A stretch of DNA of 64,000 bases from Microbacterium sp. zg-Y1090 (GCF_030246945.1 NZ_CP126742.1:682001-746000); one strand, 5' to 3'; positions 35,855 through 44,724 are shown, counted from the stretch's first letter. Notes: a model not told the origin generated them from the letters alone. Numbers and translations: made by a program.

Positions 35855-36343
35855 ATGGCGCAGAAGGATGCATCGGTCGCCGAGCTCACGAAGAACTTCG
35901 AGAACTCGAACGCCGTCCTGCTGACCGAGTACCGCGGTCTGACGGTTGCCCAGCTCAAGCAGCTGCGCAACACCATCCGTCAGGACGCGCAGTACGCCGT
36001 GGTGAAGAACACGCTGACCAAGATCGCCGCGAACAACGCGGGGATCACGGCGCTGGACGAGGACCTCAAGGGCCCGTCCGCCGTCGCGTTCGTGCACGGC
36101 GACTTCGTCGCCACCGCGAAGGCTCTGCGTGACTTCGCCAAGGCTAACCCGCTTCTCGTGATCAAGGGCGGCATCTTCGAGGGCAACACCCTCACTGCCG
36201 ACGAGGTCAACAAGTACGCCTCGCTCGAGAGCCGTGAGGTTCTGCTGGCGAAGGCTGCGGGCATGATGAAGGCGACGATGGGCAAGGCTGCGGCCACCAT
36301 CGACGCGCTTCGCGAAAAGCTGGAGACCGCTGAGGCCGCGTAA
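35855..36343 (+). CDS. rplJ: 50S ribosomal protein L10
   Basis: A 162-residue L10, base of the L12 stalk. N-terminal rRNA-binding part includes [21 protein letters not shown] and [10 protein letters not shown]; the C-terminal helix that holds L12 dimers ends [25 protein letters not shown] lies 5 nt before the ATG at 35855; the GTG two codons upstream is not needed. Confidence 0.98.
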   Translation: MAQKDASVAELTKNFENSNAVLLTEYRGLTVAQLKQLRNTIRQDAQYAVVKNTLTKIAANNAGITALDEDLKGPSAVAFVHGDFVATAKALRDFAKANPLLVIKGGIFEGNTLTADEVNKYASLESREVLLAKAAGMMKATMGKAAATIDALREKLETAEAA

Positions 36344-36393
36344 GCGTCCGGCGGCATTTTTCCCACAAACCCCATCTATCTAGGAGATACATC

Positions 36394-36774
36394 ATGGCGA
36401 AGCTCACCACTGAGGAGCTGCTCGAGCAGTTTGCCGGCCTGACCCTCGTCGAGCTCAGCGAGTTCGTGAAGGCGTTCGAGGAGAAGTTCGACGTCACCGC
36501 TGCTGCCCCCGTGGCCGTTGCCGGTGCCGCCGGCGGCGCTGCTGCTGAAGAGGTCGAGGAGAAGGACTCCTTCGACGTCATCCTCGAGGCTGCCGGCGAC
36601 AAGAAGATCCAGGTCATCAAGACGGTCCGCGAGCTCACCTCGCTGGGCCTCGGCGAGGCCAAGGCCGTCGTCGACGGTGCTCCCAAGGCCGTCCTGGAGG
36701 GCGCCAACAAGGAGACCGCCGACAAGGCCAAGGAGGCCCTCGAGGCCGCCGGCGCCACGGTCACCCTCAAGTAA
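36394..36774 (+). CDS. rplL: 50S ribosomal protein L7/L12
   Basis: A 126-residue stalk protein that recruits translation GTPases. N-terminal dimerisation domain ([20 protein letters not shown]), Ala/Gly/Val hinge at about residues 40-52, C-terminal factor-binding domain ([20 protein letters not shown]). AGGAG lies upstream of the ATG. rpoB does not follow; a terminator and the lacI gene do. Confidence 0.98.
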   Translation: MAKLTTEELLEQFAGLTLVELSEFVKAFEEKFDVTAAAPVAVAGAAGGAAAEEVEEKDSFDVILEAAGDKKIQVIKTVRELTSLGLGEAKAVVDGAPKAVLEGANKETADKAKEALEAAGATVTLK

Positions 36775-36790
36775 TCACGCTTCACGCGTT

Positions 36791-36824
36791 GAAGGCCCCG
36801 GATGCCACGGCATCCGGGGCCTTC
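36791..36824 (+). terminator. Terminator after rplL
   Basis: A perfect 15-bp stem (GAAGGCCCCGGATGC with its complement) around loop CACG, followed by TCCCTTT. Confidence 0.88.
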
Positions 36825-36835
36825 TCCCTTTGGGG

Positions 36836-36872
36836 CGGGTGGGCGCGGCGTTCGGGTCGCCGCGCCCACCCG
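36836..36872 (-). terminator. Terminator of the lacI-type gene
   Basis: A perfect 15-bp stem (CGGGTGGGCGCGGCG with CGCCGCGCCCACCCG), 7-nt loop, directly after the lacI stop on the minus strand. It stands back to back with the rplL terminator. Confidence 0.75.
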
Positions 36873-36874
36873 GG

Positions 36875-37933
36875 TCAGGGCCGACGGTCGACGAGACCGG
36901 CATCCGTCGCCGCGACGCCGATCACGGCGGCCGGGGGAGCGGTGGAGCTGCGCACGACGAGGCGCGCATCGGGGCGCACATGGGCGGCCGCCGCGCGGGG
37001 ATCGGCCAGCCGGGCCGCCAGCAGCTCGACGGCGACGCTGCCCTGGCGCCGCGGATCGTGCGCGAGCGTGGTGAGTCCGAACATCTCCGCGTAGTCGTGA
37101 TCGTCGATGCCGACGACGCTCACCCCTCCGGGAACGGGGATCGCCAGGCGCCGAGCGGCGATCATGGCGCCCACGGCGACCTCGTCGCTGACGGCGACGA
37201 TCGCGGTGGGGCGGCGTCGGGCGTCGCTGAGCACGTCGACGGCGGCGGCGTATCCCCCCGGCAGTGTGGGTGCCGAAGGAAGGTGACGCATCGGGAGGCC
37301 GGCGTCGCGCAAAGCGGCGAGGCAGCCCTCGCGACGGGCGGCGTCGGCGCGCGTCCCCGATGCGGATGTGCCCGGTTCCTCGGTGCCGCCGAGGAACACG
37401 ATGTCGGTGTGGCCGAGGGCGAGGAGGTGCTCGGCAGCCCGACGGCCGGCGCGCTCGTCGTCGAAGGCGACGGAACCGTCGTGTCCGCCCTCGCCCATGA
37501 CGCTCACCACCGGGCGGCCGATCCCCCGTAGGCGGTCGAGTTCGTGGTCCTCCGTCTCGAGCCCGACGGCGATGAGGCCGTCGAAGCGTTTGCGGGCGAG
37601 GAAGTCGTCGAACACCCGGCGTCGGGTCTCGGTGCCCGGCCGGGCGTCGTACAGGGTCAGATCGAGGCCCTGGTGCAGCAGTGCGGACTGGATGCCCTCG
37701 AGGATCTCGGCGAAGATCCATCGGCTCACCGACGGGATGATGACCCCGACGTTGCGCGTGCGGCCCGTCGCCAGGCTCACCGCACTCGTGGACGGCACAT
37801 AGCCGAGGGCGGCGGCGGCCTCCTGCACGCGCCGTCGCGTCTGCTCCGACACTTGGCTGCTGCCGGTGAGGGCGCGACTGGCCGTGGCCTTCGAGACCCC
37901 CGCTCGACGCGCGACGTCGGCGATTCCGCTCAT
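36875..37933 (-). CDS. LacI family transcriptional regulator
   Basis: A 352-residue repressor. The helix-turn-helix and hinge are at residues 3-55 (IADVARRAGVSKATASRALTG, VQEAAAALGYVPS), followed by the periplasmic-binding-like sensor domain (NVGVIIPSVSRWIFAEILEGI, ARKRFDGLIAVG, VVGIDDHDYAEMFGLTTL). It is divergent from the sugar importer at 38229-41754 and very likely controls it: matching TGGAACCG-type operators lie at both promoters. Confidence 0.93.
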   Translation of the reverse strand: MSGIADVARRAGVSKATASRALTGSSQVSEQTRRRVQEAAAALGYVPSTSAVSLATGRTRNVGVIIPSVSRWIFAEILEGIQSALLHQGLDLTLYDARPGTETRRRVFDDFLARKRFDGLIAVGLETEDHELDRLRGIGRPVVSVMGEGGHDGSVAFDDERAGRRAAEHLLALGHTDIVFLGGTEEPGTSASGTRADAARREGCLAALRDAGLPMRHLPSAPTLPGGYAAAVDVLSDARRRPTAIVAVSDEVAVGAMIAARRLAIPVPGGVSVVGIDDHDYAEMFGLTTLAHDPRRQGSVAVELLAARLADPRAAAAHVRPDARLVVRSSTAPPAAVIGVAATDAGLVDRRP

Positions 37934-37983
37934 CAGTGAAACTCCTTCGGCGCCCCGGCCGCTCTGTCGTGGCGTCCCTCAAA

Positions 37984-38000
37984 CCTGTAACCGGTTCCAC
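37984..38000. promoter_or_regulatory. LacI-type operator near lacI
   Basis: Centred on the 8-bp palindrome AACCGGTT (37989-37996); the minus strand reads TGGAACCGGTTAC. It lies about 55 nt upstream of the lacI start, fitting autoregulation. Confidence 0.6.
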
Positions 38001-38106
38001 GGAATGATGCCACGACCGCACCGGTGTTCGCCAGTCCCGGATTTGTTGTGATCACCGCAGTGGGAGCGCACCCAGGACCGGGTTACCGAGTTGTTATCTG
38101 CGGCGG

Positions 38107-38135
38107 TTGAGTCGCGCGGCGCGGTCCTCTACCGT
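38107..38135 (+). promoter_or_regulatory. Promoter of the sugar importer operon
   Basis: -35 TTGAGT (38107-38112), 17-nt spacer, -10 TACCGT (38130-38135). Transcription would begin near 38142, the first base of the operator. Confidence 0.55.
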
Positions 38136-38141
38136 GGGTAC

Positions 38142-38171
38142 GGAAGCGGTTCCATTACCCGCACCGCTTCC
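38142..38171. promoter_or_regulatory. LacI-type operator at the importer promoter
   Basis: GGAAGCGGTTCC (38142-38153) matches the operator near lacI (complement TGGAACCGCTTCC). A larger inverted repeat joins GGAAGCGGT (38142-38150) with ACCGCTTCC (38163-38171), so two binding sites may exist. Binding at the start of transcription would block it. Confidence 0.65.
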
Positions 38172-38228
38172 CGCAAGATTGTGGACGCGACGACGCGCCG
38201 TGGTGCGTCGGCTCGATGAGGAGGACAG

Positions 38229-39560
38229 ATGAAGACCATCCCGCGCAGGACCCTTGCCGCCGGATCGCTCCTGACGGTCGGAGCGCTCGCGCTCGCAGGC
38301 TGTGGCGGCGGACCGGGTTCGGGAGGCGGCGACGGCGAGAGCGGTGCCGCGGACGGCAACGTCGTCACCGTCTACGGCACCATCTCCGACACCGAGGCCG
38401 ACCTGCTCGAGCAGTCATGGGCGGACTGGGAAGAAGAGAACGACATCGACATCCAGTACGAGGCGTCGAAGGAGTTCGAGGCGCAGATCGCCGTGCGCGC
38501 GCAGGGCGGCAACGCCCCCGACATCGCGATCTTCCCGCAGCCCGGCCTCATGGGTGACATGGCCGACCTCGGCTACCTGAAGCCCGCTCCGCAGGAGGTG
38601 GCGGACAACGTCGCCGAGTACTGGAGCGAGGACTGGGCCAAGTACGGCACCTACGACGGCACGCTGTACGGCGCGCCGCTCATGGCGAGCGTCAAGGGCT
38701 GGGTCTGGTACTCGCCGTCGTTCTTCGAGGAGAACGGCTACGAGGTGCCGACCGACTGGCAGGGCCTCGTGGACCTGACCGCGCAGATCCAGGGCGACAC
38801 CGGCTCCGCGCCGTGGTGCGTGGGCTTCGGCTCCGACGCCGCGACCGGCTGGCCGGGAACGGACTGGGTCGAGGACGTCGTGCTGCGTCAAGCCGGCCCC
38901 GAGGTCTACGACCAGTGGGTGACCAACGAGGTCCCCTTCACCGACCCGCAGATCGCCTCGGCGTTCGACGAGGTCGGCAAGATCCTCAAGAACCCGGACT
39001 ACGTCAACGCCGGCTTCGGCGGCACCGACACCATCGTGACCACGCCCTTCGGCGACCCGGCCTCGGCGCTGGTCTCCGGTGAGTGCGTGCTGCACCACCA
39101 GGCGTCGTTCTACGACGGCTTCATCACCGACGCCGGCGGCACCGTCGCCGAAGACGGTGACATCTGGGCCTTCCTGACCCCGGCCTTCGGCGACGCGGCC
39201 GGTGACGGCGCCGTCGTGACCGGCGGTGGCGAGATCGTCGCCGCGTTCAGCGACGACGAGGCCACCCAGAAGGTGCAGGCGTACCTGTCGAGCCCCGAGT
39301 GGGCCAACTCGCGTGTCTCCCTCGGCGGCGTCATCAGCGCCAACAAGGGCCTGGACCCCGAGAACGCCTCAAGCGAGATCCTCAAGGAAGCCATCGCCAT
39401 CCTGCAGGACGAGGGCACCACGTTCCGCTTCGACGCATCTGACCTGATGCCGTCGGGCGTCGGCACGAACACCTTCTTCAAGGGGATGAACGACTGGGTC
39501 AACGGCTCCGACACGGCCACCGTGCTCGAGCAGATCGAGTCGGGCTGGCCTTCCAGCTGA
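38229..39560 (+). CDS. Sugar ABC transporter substrate-binding lipoprotein (alpha-glucoside-like)
   Basis: A 443-residue extracellular solute-binding protein of family 1. The signal peptide ends ALAGC with the lipidated Cys at residue 25, followed by a Gly-rich linker. Later segments (YEASKEFEAQIAVRAQGG, PDIAIFPQPGLMGDMADLGY, GSDAATGWPGTDWVED) resemble binding proteins for alpha-glucosides. GAGGAGGACAG precedes the ATG. First gene of the LacI-controlled importer; no glycosidase or ATPase gene is in the cluster. Confidence 0.93.
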   Translation: MKTIPRRTLAAGSLLTVGALALAGCGGGPGSGGGDGESGAADGNVVTVYGTISDTEADLLEQSWADWEEENDIDIQYEASKEFEAQIAVRAQGGNAPDIAIFPQPGLMGDMADLGYLKPAPQEVADNVAEYWSEDWAKYGTYDGTLYGAPLMASVKGWVWYSPSFFEENGYEVPTDWQGLVDLTAQIQGDTGSAPWCVGFGSDAATGWPGTDWVEDVVLRQAGPEVYDQWVTNEVPFTDPQIASAFDEVGKILKNPDYVNAGFGGTDTIVTTPFGDPASALVSGECVLHHQASFYDGFITDAGGTVAEDGDIWAFLTPAFGDAAGDGAVVTGGGEIVAAFSDDEATQKVQAYLSSPEWANSRVSLGGVISANKGLDPENASSEILKEAIAILQDEGTTFRFDASDLMPSGVGTNTFFKGMNDWVNGSDTATVLEQIESGWPSS

Positions 39561-39574
39561 CGGTTCCACGCGCA

Positions 39575-39607
39575 GCGGGGCCGACCGCACCAGGCGGTCG
39601 GCCCCGC
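39575..39607 (+). terminator. Intra-operon terminator after the binding-protein gene
   Basis: A perfect 14-bp stem (GCGGGGCCGACCGC with its complement), 5-nt loop and TTTT. It lies inside the operon, so it probably lets most transcripts end after the binding-protein gene and gives an excess of binding protein over permeases. Confidence 0.85.
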
Positions 39608-39649
39608 TTTTCTCGACCCGGAGTCCGCTGACGCACCCGAAAGGATCCC

Positions 39650-40783
39650 ATGTCCGCCTTCTTCCAGTGGCTGAGTGACCTCACGCCGCTGCTGCAGATC
39701 CCGATCATCATCGGCGTGTTCGTCGCCGTGGTCGGACTCATCCTGTTCTTCGTGGAGATCGCCCCGCGCAGCGGGCGCGTCTACACGTTCATCCGGCTGG
39801 CGGTGTGCGTGGGAGCCCCCGCGCTGCTCCTGCTGCTGCTGAACTCCTACAACGCGGCGATCATCGGCGCGGCTGTGCTGGGCCTGCTGCTGTTCTTCCT
39901 CGACATGCGCTCGAAGGAGGGCACCGGGTCTCTGTTCGTGCTCGTGGCGTTCCTGGCGCCGGCACTGCTGCTGGTCGTCGTCGGACTCATCATCCCGGCG
40001 ATCCAGACCACCGGTCAGGCGTTCATGAACCGCAACAGCACCGAATTCGTGGGCCTCGACAACTTCATCTGGATCTTCACCCAGCCCCAGGGCATCCGCG
40101 TCGTGCTCAACACGATCGTGTGGGTGGTCATCGCCCCGGTGGTCTCGACGATCGCGGGACTGGCCTACGCCTACTTCATCGACAAGACGCGCGGGGAGAA
40201 GTACTACAAGATCCTCGTCTTCCTGCCCATGGCGATCTCGTTCGTGGGCGCCTCGATCATCTGGCGCTTCGTCTACACCGCGCGTCCCGCCGGCCAGGAG
40301 CAGATCGGTCTGGCCAACCAGGTGATCGTGTGGCTGGGCGGTGAGCCGCTGAACTTCCTCGCCGTGCAGCCGTGGAACACGCTGTTCCTCATCATCGTGC
40401 TCATCTGGGTGCAGACCGGTTTCGCGATGGTCATCCTCTCGGCCGCCATCAAGGGCGTTCCCACCGAGCAGATCGAAGCGGCGCAGCTGGACGGCACCAA
40501 CGGCTGGCAGCGGTTCATCAACGTGATCGTCCCCGGCATCCGCGGTTCTCTCATCGTGGTGCTCACGACCATCTCGATCGCCTCGCTCAAGGTGTTCGAC
40601 ATCGTCCGCACGATGACAGCCGGTGCCAACAACACCTCCGTCATCGCCAACGAGATGTACACGCAGCTGCGCAGCTTCGAAGCGGGCCGCTCGGCCGCCT
40701 TCGCGGTGGTGCTGTTCGTGCTGGTGCTGCCGCTGGTGGTCTACAACGCCCGGCAGCTGAAGAAGCAGAGGGAGATCCGATGA
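39650..40783 (+). CDS. Carbohydrate ABC transporter permease with extra N-terminal helices
   Basis: A 377-residue MalF-type permease. About 95 residues of extra hydrophobic segments (IPIIIGVFVAVVGLILFFVE, ALLLLLLNSYNAAIIGAAVL) precede the ordinary core that begins FVLVAFLAPALLLVVVG. The EAA loop reads IEAAQLDGTNGWQRFINVIV. N-terminal extra helices also occur in MalF and in AglF-type permeases. The stop overlaps the next start (ATGA). Confidence 0.92.
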   Translation: MSAFFQWLSDLTPLLQIPIIIGVFVAVVGLILFFVEIAPRSGRVYTFIRLAVCVGAPALLLLLLNSYNAAIIGAAVLGLLLFFLDMRSKEGTGSLFVLVAFLAPALLLVVVGLIIPAIQTTGQAFMNRNSTEFVGLDNFIWIFTQPQGIRVVLNTIVWVVIAPVVSTIAGLAYAYFIDKTRGEKYYKILVFLPMAISFVGASIIWRFVYTARPAGQEQIGLANQVIVWLGGEPLNFLAVQPWNTLFLIIVLIWVQTGFAMVILSAAIKGVPTEQIEAAQLDGTNGWQRFINVIVPGIRGSLIVVLTTISIASLKVFDIVRTMTAGANNTSVIANEMYTQLRSFEAGRSAAFAVVLFVLVLPLVVYNARQLKKQREIR

Positions 40784-41754
40784 CCGCCTTCACTCCCATC
40801 GACCTCCCGGTCGATGAGCAGACCAAGCAGCGCCTGCGGCGCGGCGAACGCAAGATCGAGCAGCAGTCCACCGCCGCGGGAGCCAAGAAGCGGCTGACGT
40901 CGCGCTGGGCGACCCTGGCGGCTCTGGTCATCGCCGTGCTCTGGACGCTGCCCACCTTCGGCCTGTTCGTGTCGTCGTTCCGGCCCAGGGAGCTGATCCA
41001 GACCACCGGCTGGTGGACCGTCTTCGCCAACTGGGGCTGGACGCTGGACAACTACTCCGAGGCGCTGCAGGCCGGCAACAGCCAGCTCAACATGGCCGGA
41101 GCCTTCGTCAACTCCATCGCGATCACGCTGCCGGCGACGATCATCCCGATCTCCATCGCGCTGCTGGCGGCATACGCCTTCGCCTGGATGAACTTCCGCG
41201 GCAAGAACATCCTGTTCATCCTGGTGTTCGCCCTGCAGATCGTGCCGATCCAGATGGCGCTCATCCCGCTGCTGCAGCTGTTCTCCAACGGCACGCTGTT
41301 CGGGTTCCCGGTGATCGAGGGGATCGGTCAGGCGGGGTACGCCCAGGTGTGGATCGCCCACACGATCTTCGCCATGCCGCTGACGATCTTCCTGCTGCAC
41401 AACTTCGTCTCGGAGATTCCGGGCGAAGTGATCGAGGCGGCGCGTGTGGACGGCGCCGGCCACGGGCAGATCTTCTTCCGGATCATCCTGCCGCTGACCA
41501 TGCCGGCGATCGCCTCGGTGGCGATCTTCCAGTTCTTGTGGGTGTGGAACGACCTGCTCGTGGCGCTGATCTTCGCCGACGGCGCGGTCGGGCCGATCAC
41601 GAAGCTGCTGGCCGAGATGACCGGAAGCCGTGGTCAGGACTGGCACCTGCTGACGGCGGGCGCGTTCATCGCGATCATCGTTCCGCTGATCGTGTTCCTG
41701 GCGCTGCAGCGCTACTTCGTCCGCGGCCTGCTGGCCGGCTCCACGAAGGGCTGA
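40780..41754 (+). CDS. Carbohydrate ABC transporter permease (MalG/AglG type)
   Basis: A 324-residue partner permease. A charged cytoplasmic N-terminus of about 45 residues precedes the first helix (LAALVIAVLWTLPTFGLFVS); the EAA loop is IEAARVDGAGHGQIFFRIIL. The start at 40780 overlaps the upstream stop. Last gene of the operon; a large hairpin follows. Confidence 0.93.
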   Translation: MTAFTPIDLPVDEQTKQRLRRGERKIEQQSTAAGAKKRLTSRWATLAALVIAVLWTLPTFGLFVSSFRPRELIQTTGWWTVFANWGWTLDNYSEALQAGNSQLNMAGAFVNSIAITLPATIIPISIALLAAYAFAWMNFRGKNILFILVFALQIVPIQMALIPLLQLFSNGTLFGFPVIEGIGQAGYAQVWIAHTIFAMPLTIFLLHNFVSEIPGEVIEAARVDGAGHGQIFFRIILPLTMPAIASVAIFQFLWVWNDLLVALIFADGAVGPITKLLAEMTGSRGQDWHLLTAGAFIAIIVPLIVFLALQRYFVRGLLAGSTKG

Positions 41755-41802
41755 CGCGCGCCGCGCGCGCGGCCGCACGCGGCCCGCGCGCTGAGACAGC
41801 AA

Positions 41803-41847
41803 CTGGCGGCTGAGACAGTGGGTGATACCCACCGTCTCAGCCGCCAG
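41803..41847. terminator. Long hairpin between convergent operons
   Basis: A 21-bp stem with one mismatch (left arm 41803-41823, right arm 41827-41847) and a 3-nt loop. The motif GGCGGCTGAGACAG is preceded by a second CTGAGACAG at 41791-41799. It lies between the importer operon and the DUF305 gene and could end both transcripts. The arms are long for a simple terminator. Confidence 0.65.
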
Positions 41848-41872
41848 ATGCGGTTTCACGGGTGTGGGAAGG

Positions 41873-42535
41873 TCAGGGGGCGGGGCAGGACAGGCGCTGC
41901 TGTGCGGCGGTCATCGCGTCGATCTCGAACTGCTGCGCGTCGCGCATGCGCTCGGCCACGGCCAGCGTGCGCGGCTCCGAGCCGAGCTCGAGCACGGCCT
42001 CGGCCATCGGGATCGCCGCCGCATGGTGACGGATCATCAGCGACAGGAAGAGGCAGTCCGCGTCGCGGCCCTCCGCCTCGGCCAGCGCCGTCAGCTCGGC
42101 GGGGGAGGCCATGCCCATCGCCTCGCGCTCCTGCTCGGCGGTGAGCGGCTCGGCGCCGGTCACGCCGTGGTCATGCCCGGCGTCGGATGCCGCCATCCAC
42201 GCCATCGCGGGCCCGCCGGCCTGCGGCAGGCCCCACTTGACCAGCCAGTCGAACATCTCGCCGCGCTGCGCGGCCTGACCGGTGGCGATGTCGTACGACA
42301 GTGCCCGCAGCTCCTCGTCGTCGGTCTTGCGGTGCATGGTCATCGCCATGTCCACCGCCTGCCCGTGGTGGAACTGCATGTCGCGGGCGAAGCCGGCCTC
42401 GGCCGAATCAGTCGTCGGCAGGGCCGGCCCCGACGCGGCGAAGGTCGAGAAGCGCCCGGCGGCGAAGGCGACCGCGGCGACGGCGACGGCGACCAGGACG
42501 ATCGCGAGCCACCGCCGCCGGGGCGCCTCGGTCAC
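41873..42535 (-). CDS. DUF305 domain protein, membrane anchored
   Basis: A 220-residue protein with one N-terminal membrane helix (LAIVLVAVAVAAVAFAAG, residues 10-27) and an extracytoplasmic DUF305 four-helix domain. Two His-rich motifs typical of the family are seen: FARDMQFHHGQAVDMAMTMH and MIRHHAAAIPMAEA. Such proteins are thought to bind metal or to be ferritin-like. The GTG start overlaps the DUF3105 stop (GTGA), so the two are coupled. Confidence 0.9.
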   Translation of the reverse strand: MTEAPRRRWLAIVLVAVAVAAVAFAAGRFSTFAASGPALPTTDSAEAGFARDMQFHHGQAVDMAMTMHRKTDDEELRALSYDIATGQAAQRGEMFDWLVKWGLPQAGGPAMAWMAASDAGHDHGVTGAEPLTAEQEREAMGMASPAELTALAEAEGRDADCLFLSLMIRHHAAAIPMAEAVLELGSEPRTLAVAERMRDAQQFEIDAMTAAQQRLSCPAP

Positions 42536-43248
42536 GACTGCTTGCCCGGTGCGTCGAGGGCGCCGGCGCAGGCGGCGTTGGGCTCAGGGGCGTTGAGATT
42601 GCGCCAGTACGCGGTGAGGAAGTCCTCGAGGCGCGGGTCGTCCACGGAGTCGAGCTTGATCTGGGCGTTCCAGGCACTGGCCACGACAGGTGCGTCGAGG
42701 TCTTCGCCGGGAGAGAGGATGACGTAGCTGTTGGGCAGCTTCGACTCGAGGGCGTCGACGCCGGCCTGGTCGACCGACGCCGGGTCGTAGGTGACCCACA
42801 CGGCGCCGTGCTCCAGCGAGTGCACCGCGTTGACCTCGGGCACGGGCTCGGAGTACACGCCGCAGTTGAGCCACATGGCGTTGTGGTCGCCGCCGGCGGG
42901 CGGGGCCTGCGGGTAGGCGACGTCGCCTTCGACGTGGTTGGCGGTGTTCTCGAACGTCTCGACGCCCGAGATCGACGTGCCGTCGCCGTCGCCGCGCGCG
43001 TAGGTGACGGGCTTGGGGGTGAACATGTAGGACGCGACGATGGCGCCCACGATCGCGATGCCGGCGGCGCTGCCGACGACCCACCAGACGAGCTTGCTGC
43101 GGCGGCGCTTCGCCAGCTCCCGCTGGTACTGGGCGAGCTTCTCCTGCTTCTGCTGCTCGCGCTGCTGCTTGGCGGTGAGGGCGATCTTCGACTGGGTGGC
43201 GGGGTTGCCGCTCACACGCTGCGATTTGTTCGGGGGCGTCGGGGTCAT
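42532..43248 (-). CDS. DUF3105 domain protein, membrane anchored
   Basis: A 238-residue protein with a basic, Gln/Lys-rich cytoplasmic N-terminus, a membrane helix at about residues 53-75, and an extracytoplasmic DUF3105 domain with HNAMWLNCGVYSEPV and AVHSLEHGAVWVTYDP; these His and Cys residues are conserved in the family. DUF3105 and DUF305 genes are neighbours in many actinobacteria, suggesting joint work at the cell surface, but no activity is known. Confidence 0.9.
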   Translation of the reverse strand: MTPTPPNKSQRVSGNPATQSKIALTAKQQREQQKQEKLAQYQRELAKRRRSKLVWWVVGSAAGIAIVGAIVASYMFTPKPVTYARGDGDGTSISGVETFENTANHVEGDVAYPQAPPAGGDHNAMWLNCGVYSEPVPEVNAVHSLEHGAVWVTYDPASVDQAGVDALESKLPNSYVILSPGEDLDAPVVASAWNAQIKLDSVDDPRLEDFLTAYWRNLNAPEPNAACAGALDAPGKQS

Positions 43249-43393
43249 GGTGATCTCGGCTCGGGGGAAGGGGGCGCCTGGGCGCGGGACCTGCTCAGCC
43301 TATGCGGCTGAATACGCCGGTTTGCTGAGAAGACGCTAGACTCGATCGGTTCTCGAATCGTTTCGACGGTTCTCCTTCGACTTCTTGGACACC

Positions 43394-44716
43394 GTGCCCG
43401 ACACTTCTCCCACCCCTCGCGATCCCGCCACCACATCGACCGGGGCCATCCGCACCCTCGGGGCGAACCCCACCACCGCGCCCATCGTGCTGCACCCCGG
43501 CGACTCGCTGTCGACGCGGCGACGGGTGCTCTACATCATCCTGCTGGGCGCGCTCACCGCGCTCGGACCGTTCACGGTCGACCTGTACCTGCCGGCGTTC
43601 CCCGTGCTCGAGGCCGACTTCCAGACGTCCGCCGCCGCGATCCAGCTCACCCTCACCGGCACGATGATCGGCTTCGCGCTGGGCCAGCTGGTGGTCGGAC
43701 CCCTCAGCGACAAGGTCGGCCGGCGCATCCCGCTCATCGTCGTGACCGCCCTGCACGTGGTCGCCAGCGTCCTGGCCGCCTTCGCCCCCACGCTCGAGCT
43801 GCTCTCGGTGACCCGCGTGATGATGGGTGCCGGAGCCGCCGCGGGCGGCGTCGTGGCGGCCGCCATCGTGCGCGACCTGTTCGGCGGACGCCGTCTGGTC
43901 GTCATGCTCAGCCGCCTGGCGCTCGTGTCGGGTGTCGCCCCCGTCGTCGCGCCGCTGATCGGCTCGGCCCTGCTGACGGTCATGCCCTGGCGGGGCATCT
44001 TCGTCGCGCTCGCCCTCTACGGCGCGGTCATGCTCATCTGCGCGCTGCTGTTCATCCCCGAGACGCTGCCGCCGGCCCGTCGCCACGAGAAGGGGGCGAC
44101 GACCGTGCTGCAGCGCTACCGCAGCGTCTTCAGCGACCGCGTCTTCATCGGCGTGCTGATCATCGGCGGCATGACGTTCAGCGGGATGTTCTCGTACCTG
44201 TCCGCATCGTCGTTCCTGTTCCAGCAGACCTACGGCTTCGACCCGCAGCAGTACGGTCTGCTGTTCGCGGTGAACTCCGTCGGCGTCGTGATCGGCGTGC
44301 AGACGGCGTCGCGGCTGGCCGCGCGCTTCGGCCCGCAGTGGGTGCTGGCGTTCTCGACCGGGGCGCTGGTGCTTTCGGCATCCGCCATCATCGCCGGTGA
44401 CGCCCTCGGCGCGGGGCTGTGGGGCGTGGTGGTGCCGCTGTTCGTCTTCATGACGGCGTGCGGATTCACCTTCCCGTGCGTGCAGGTGCTGGCGCTCGAC
44501 CGGCACGGCAAGGCCGCGGGCACCGCGCAGTCGATCATCGGCGCGGTCAACTTCGGGGTCGCCGGGCTCATCTCGCCGCTCGTGGGCGCGCTCGCCGGCG
44601 ACACCGGCATCACGCCGACGACGATGGCCGCCGTGATGGTCGGCTGCGGCGTGATCGCGGTGCTGTCGCTCTGGTTGGTGGTGCGGCCGCGCACCGTGGC
44701 GCAGCTGGCGCCGTAG
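43394..44716 (+). CDS. MFS transporter, Bcr/CflA family
   Basis: A 440-residue 12-helix drug exporter of the Bcr/CflA group. Helix 1 region LGALTALGPFTVDLYLPAFP, motif A VVGPLSDKVGRRIP, and RVMMGAGAAAGGVVAAAIVRDLF are diagnostic. The start is uncertain: GTG at 43394 (MPDTSPTPRD) is taken, TTG at 43385 would add three residues; neither has a clear ribosome-binding site. It is divergent from the DUF3105 gene and followed by a terminator. Confidence 0.92.
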   Translation: MPDTSPTPRDPATTSTGAIRTLGANPTTAPIVLHPGDSLSTRRRVLYIILLGALTALGPFTVDLYLPAFPVLEADFQTSAAAIQLTLTGTMIGFALGQLVVGPLSDKVGRRIPLIVVTALHVVASVLAAFAPTLELLSVTRVMMGAGAAAGGVVAAAIVRDLFGGRRLVVMLSRLALVSGVAPVVAPLIGSALLTVMPWRGIFVALALYGAVMLICALLFIPETLPPARRHEKGATTVLQRYRSVFSDRVFIGVLIIGGMTFSGMFSYLSASSFLFQQTYGFDPQQYGLLFAVNSVGVVIGVQTASRLAARFGPQWVLAFSTGALVLSASAIIAGDALGAGLWGVVVPLFVFMTACGFTFPCVQVLALDRHGKAAGTAQSIIGAVNFGVAGLISPLVGALAGDTGITPTTMAAVMVGCGVIAVLSLWLVVRPRTVAQLAP

Positions 44717-44724
44717 CGTCCACT

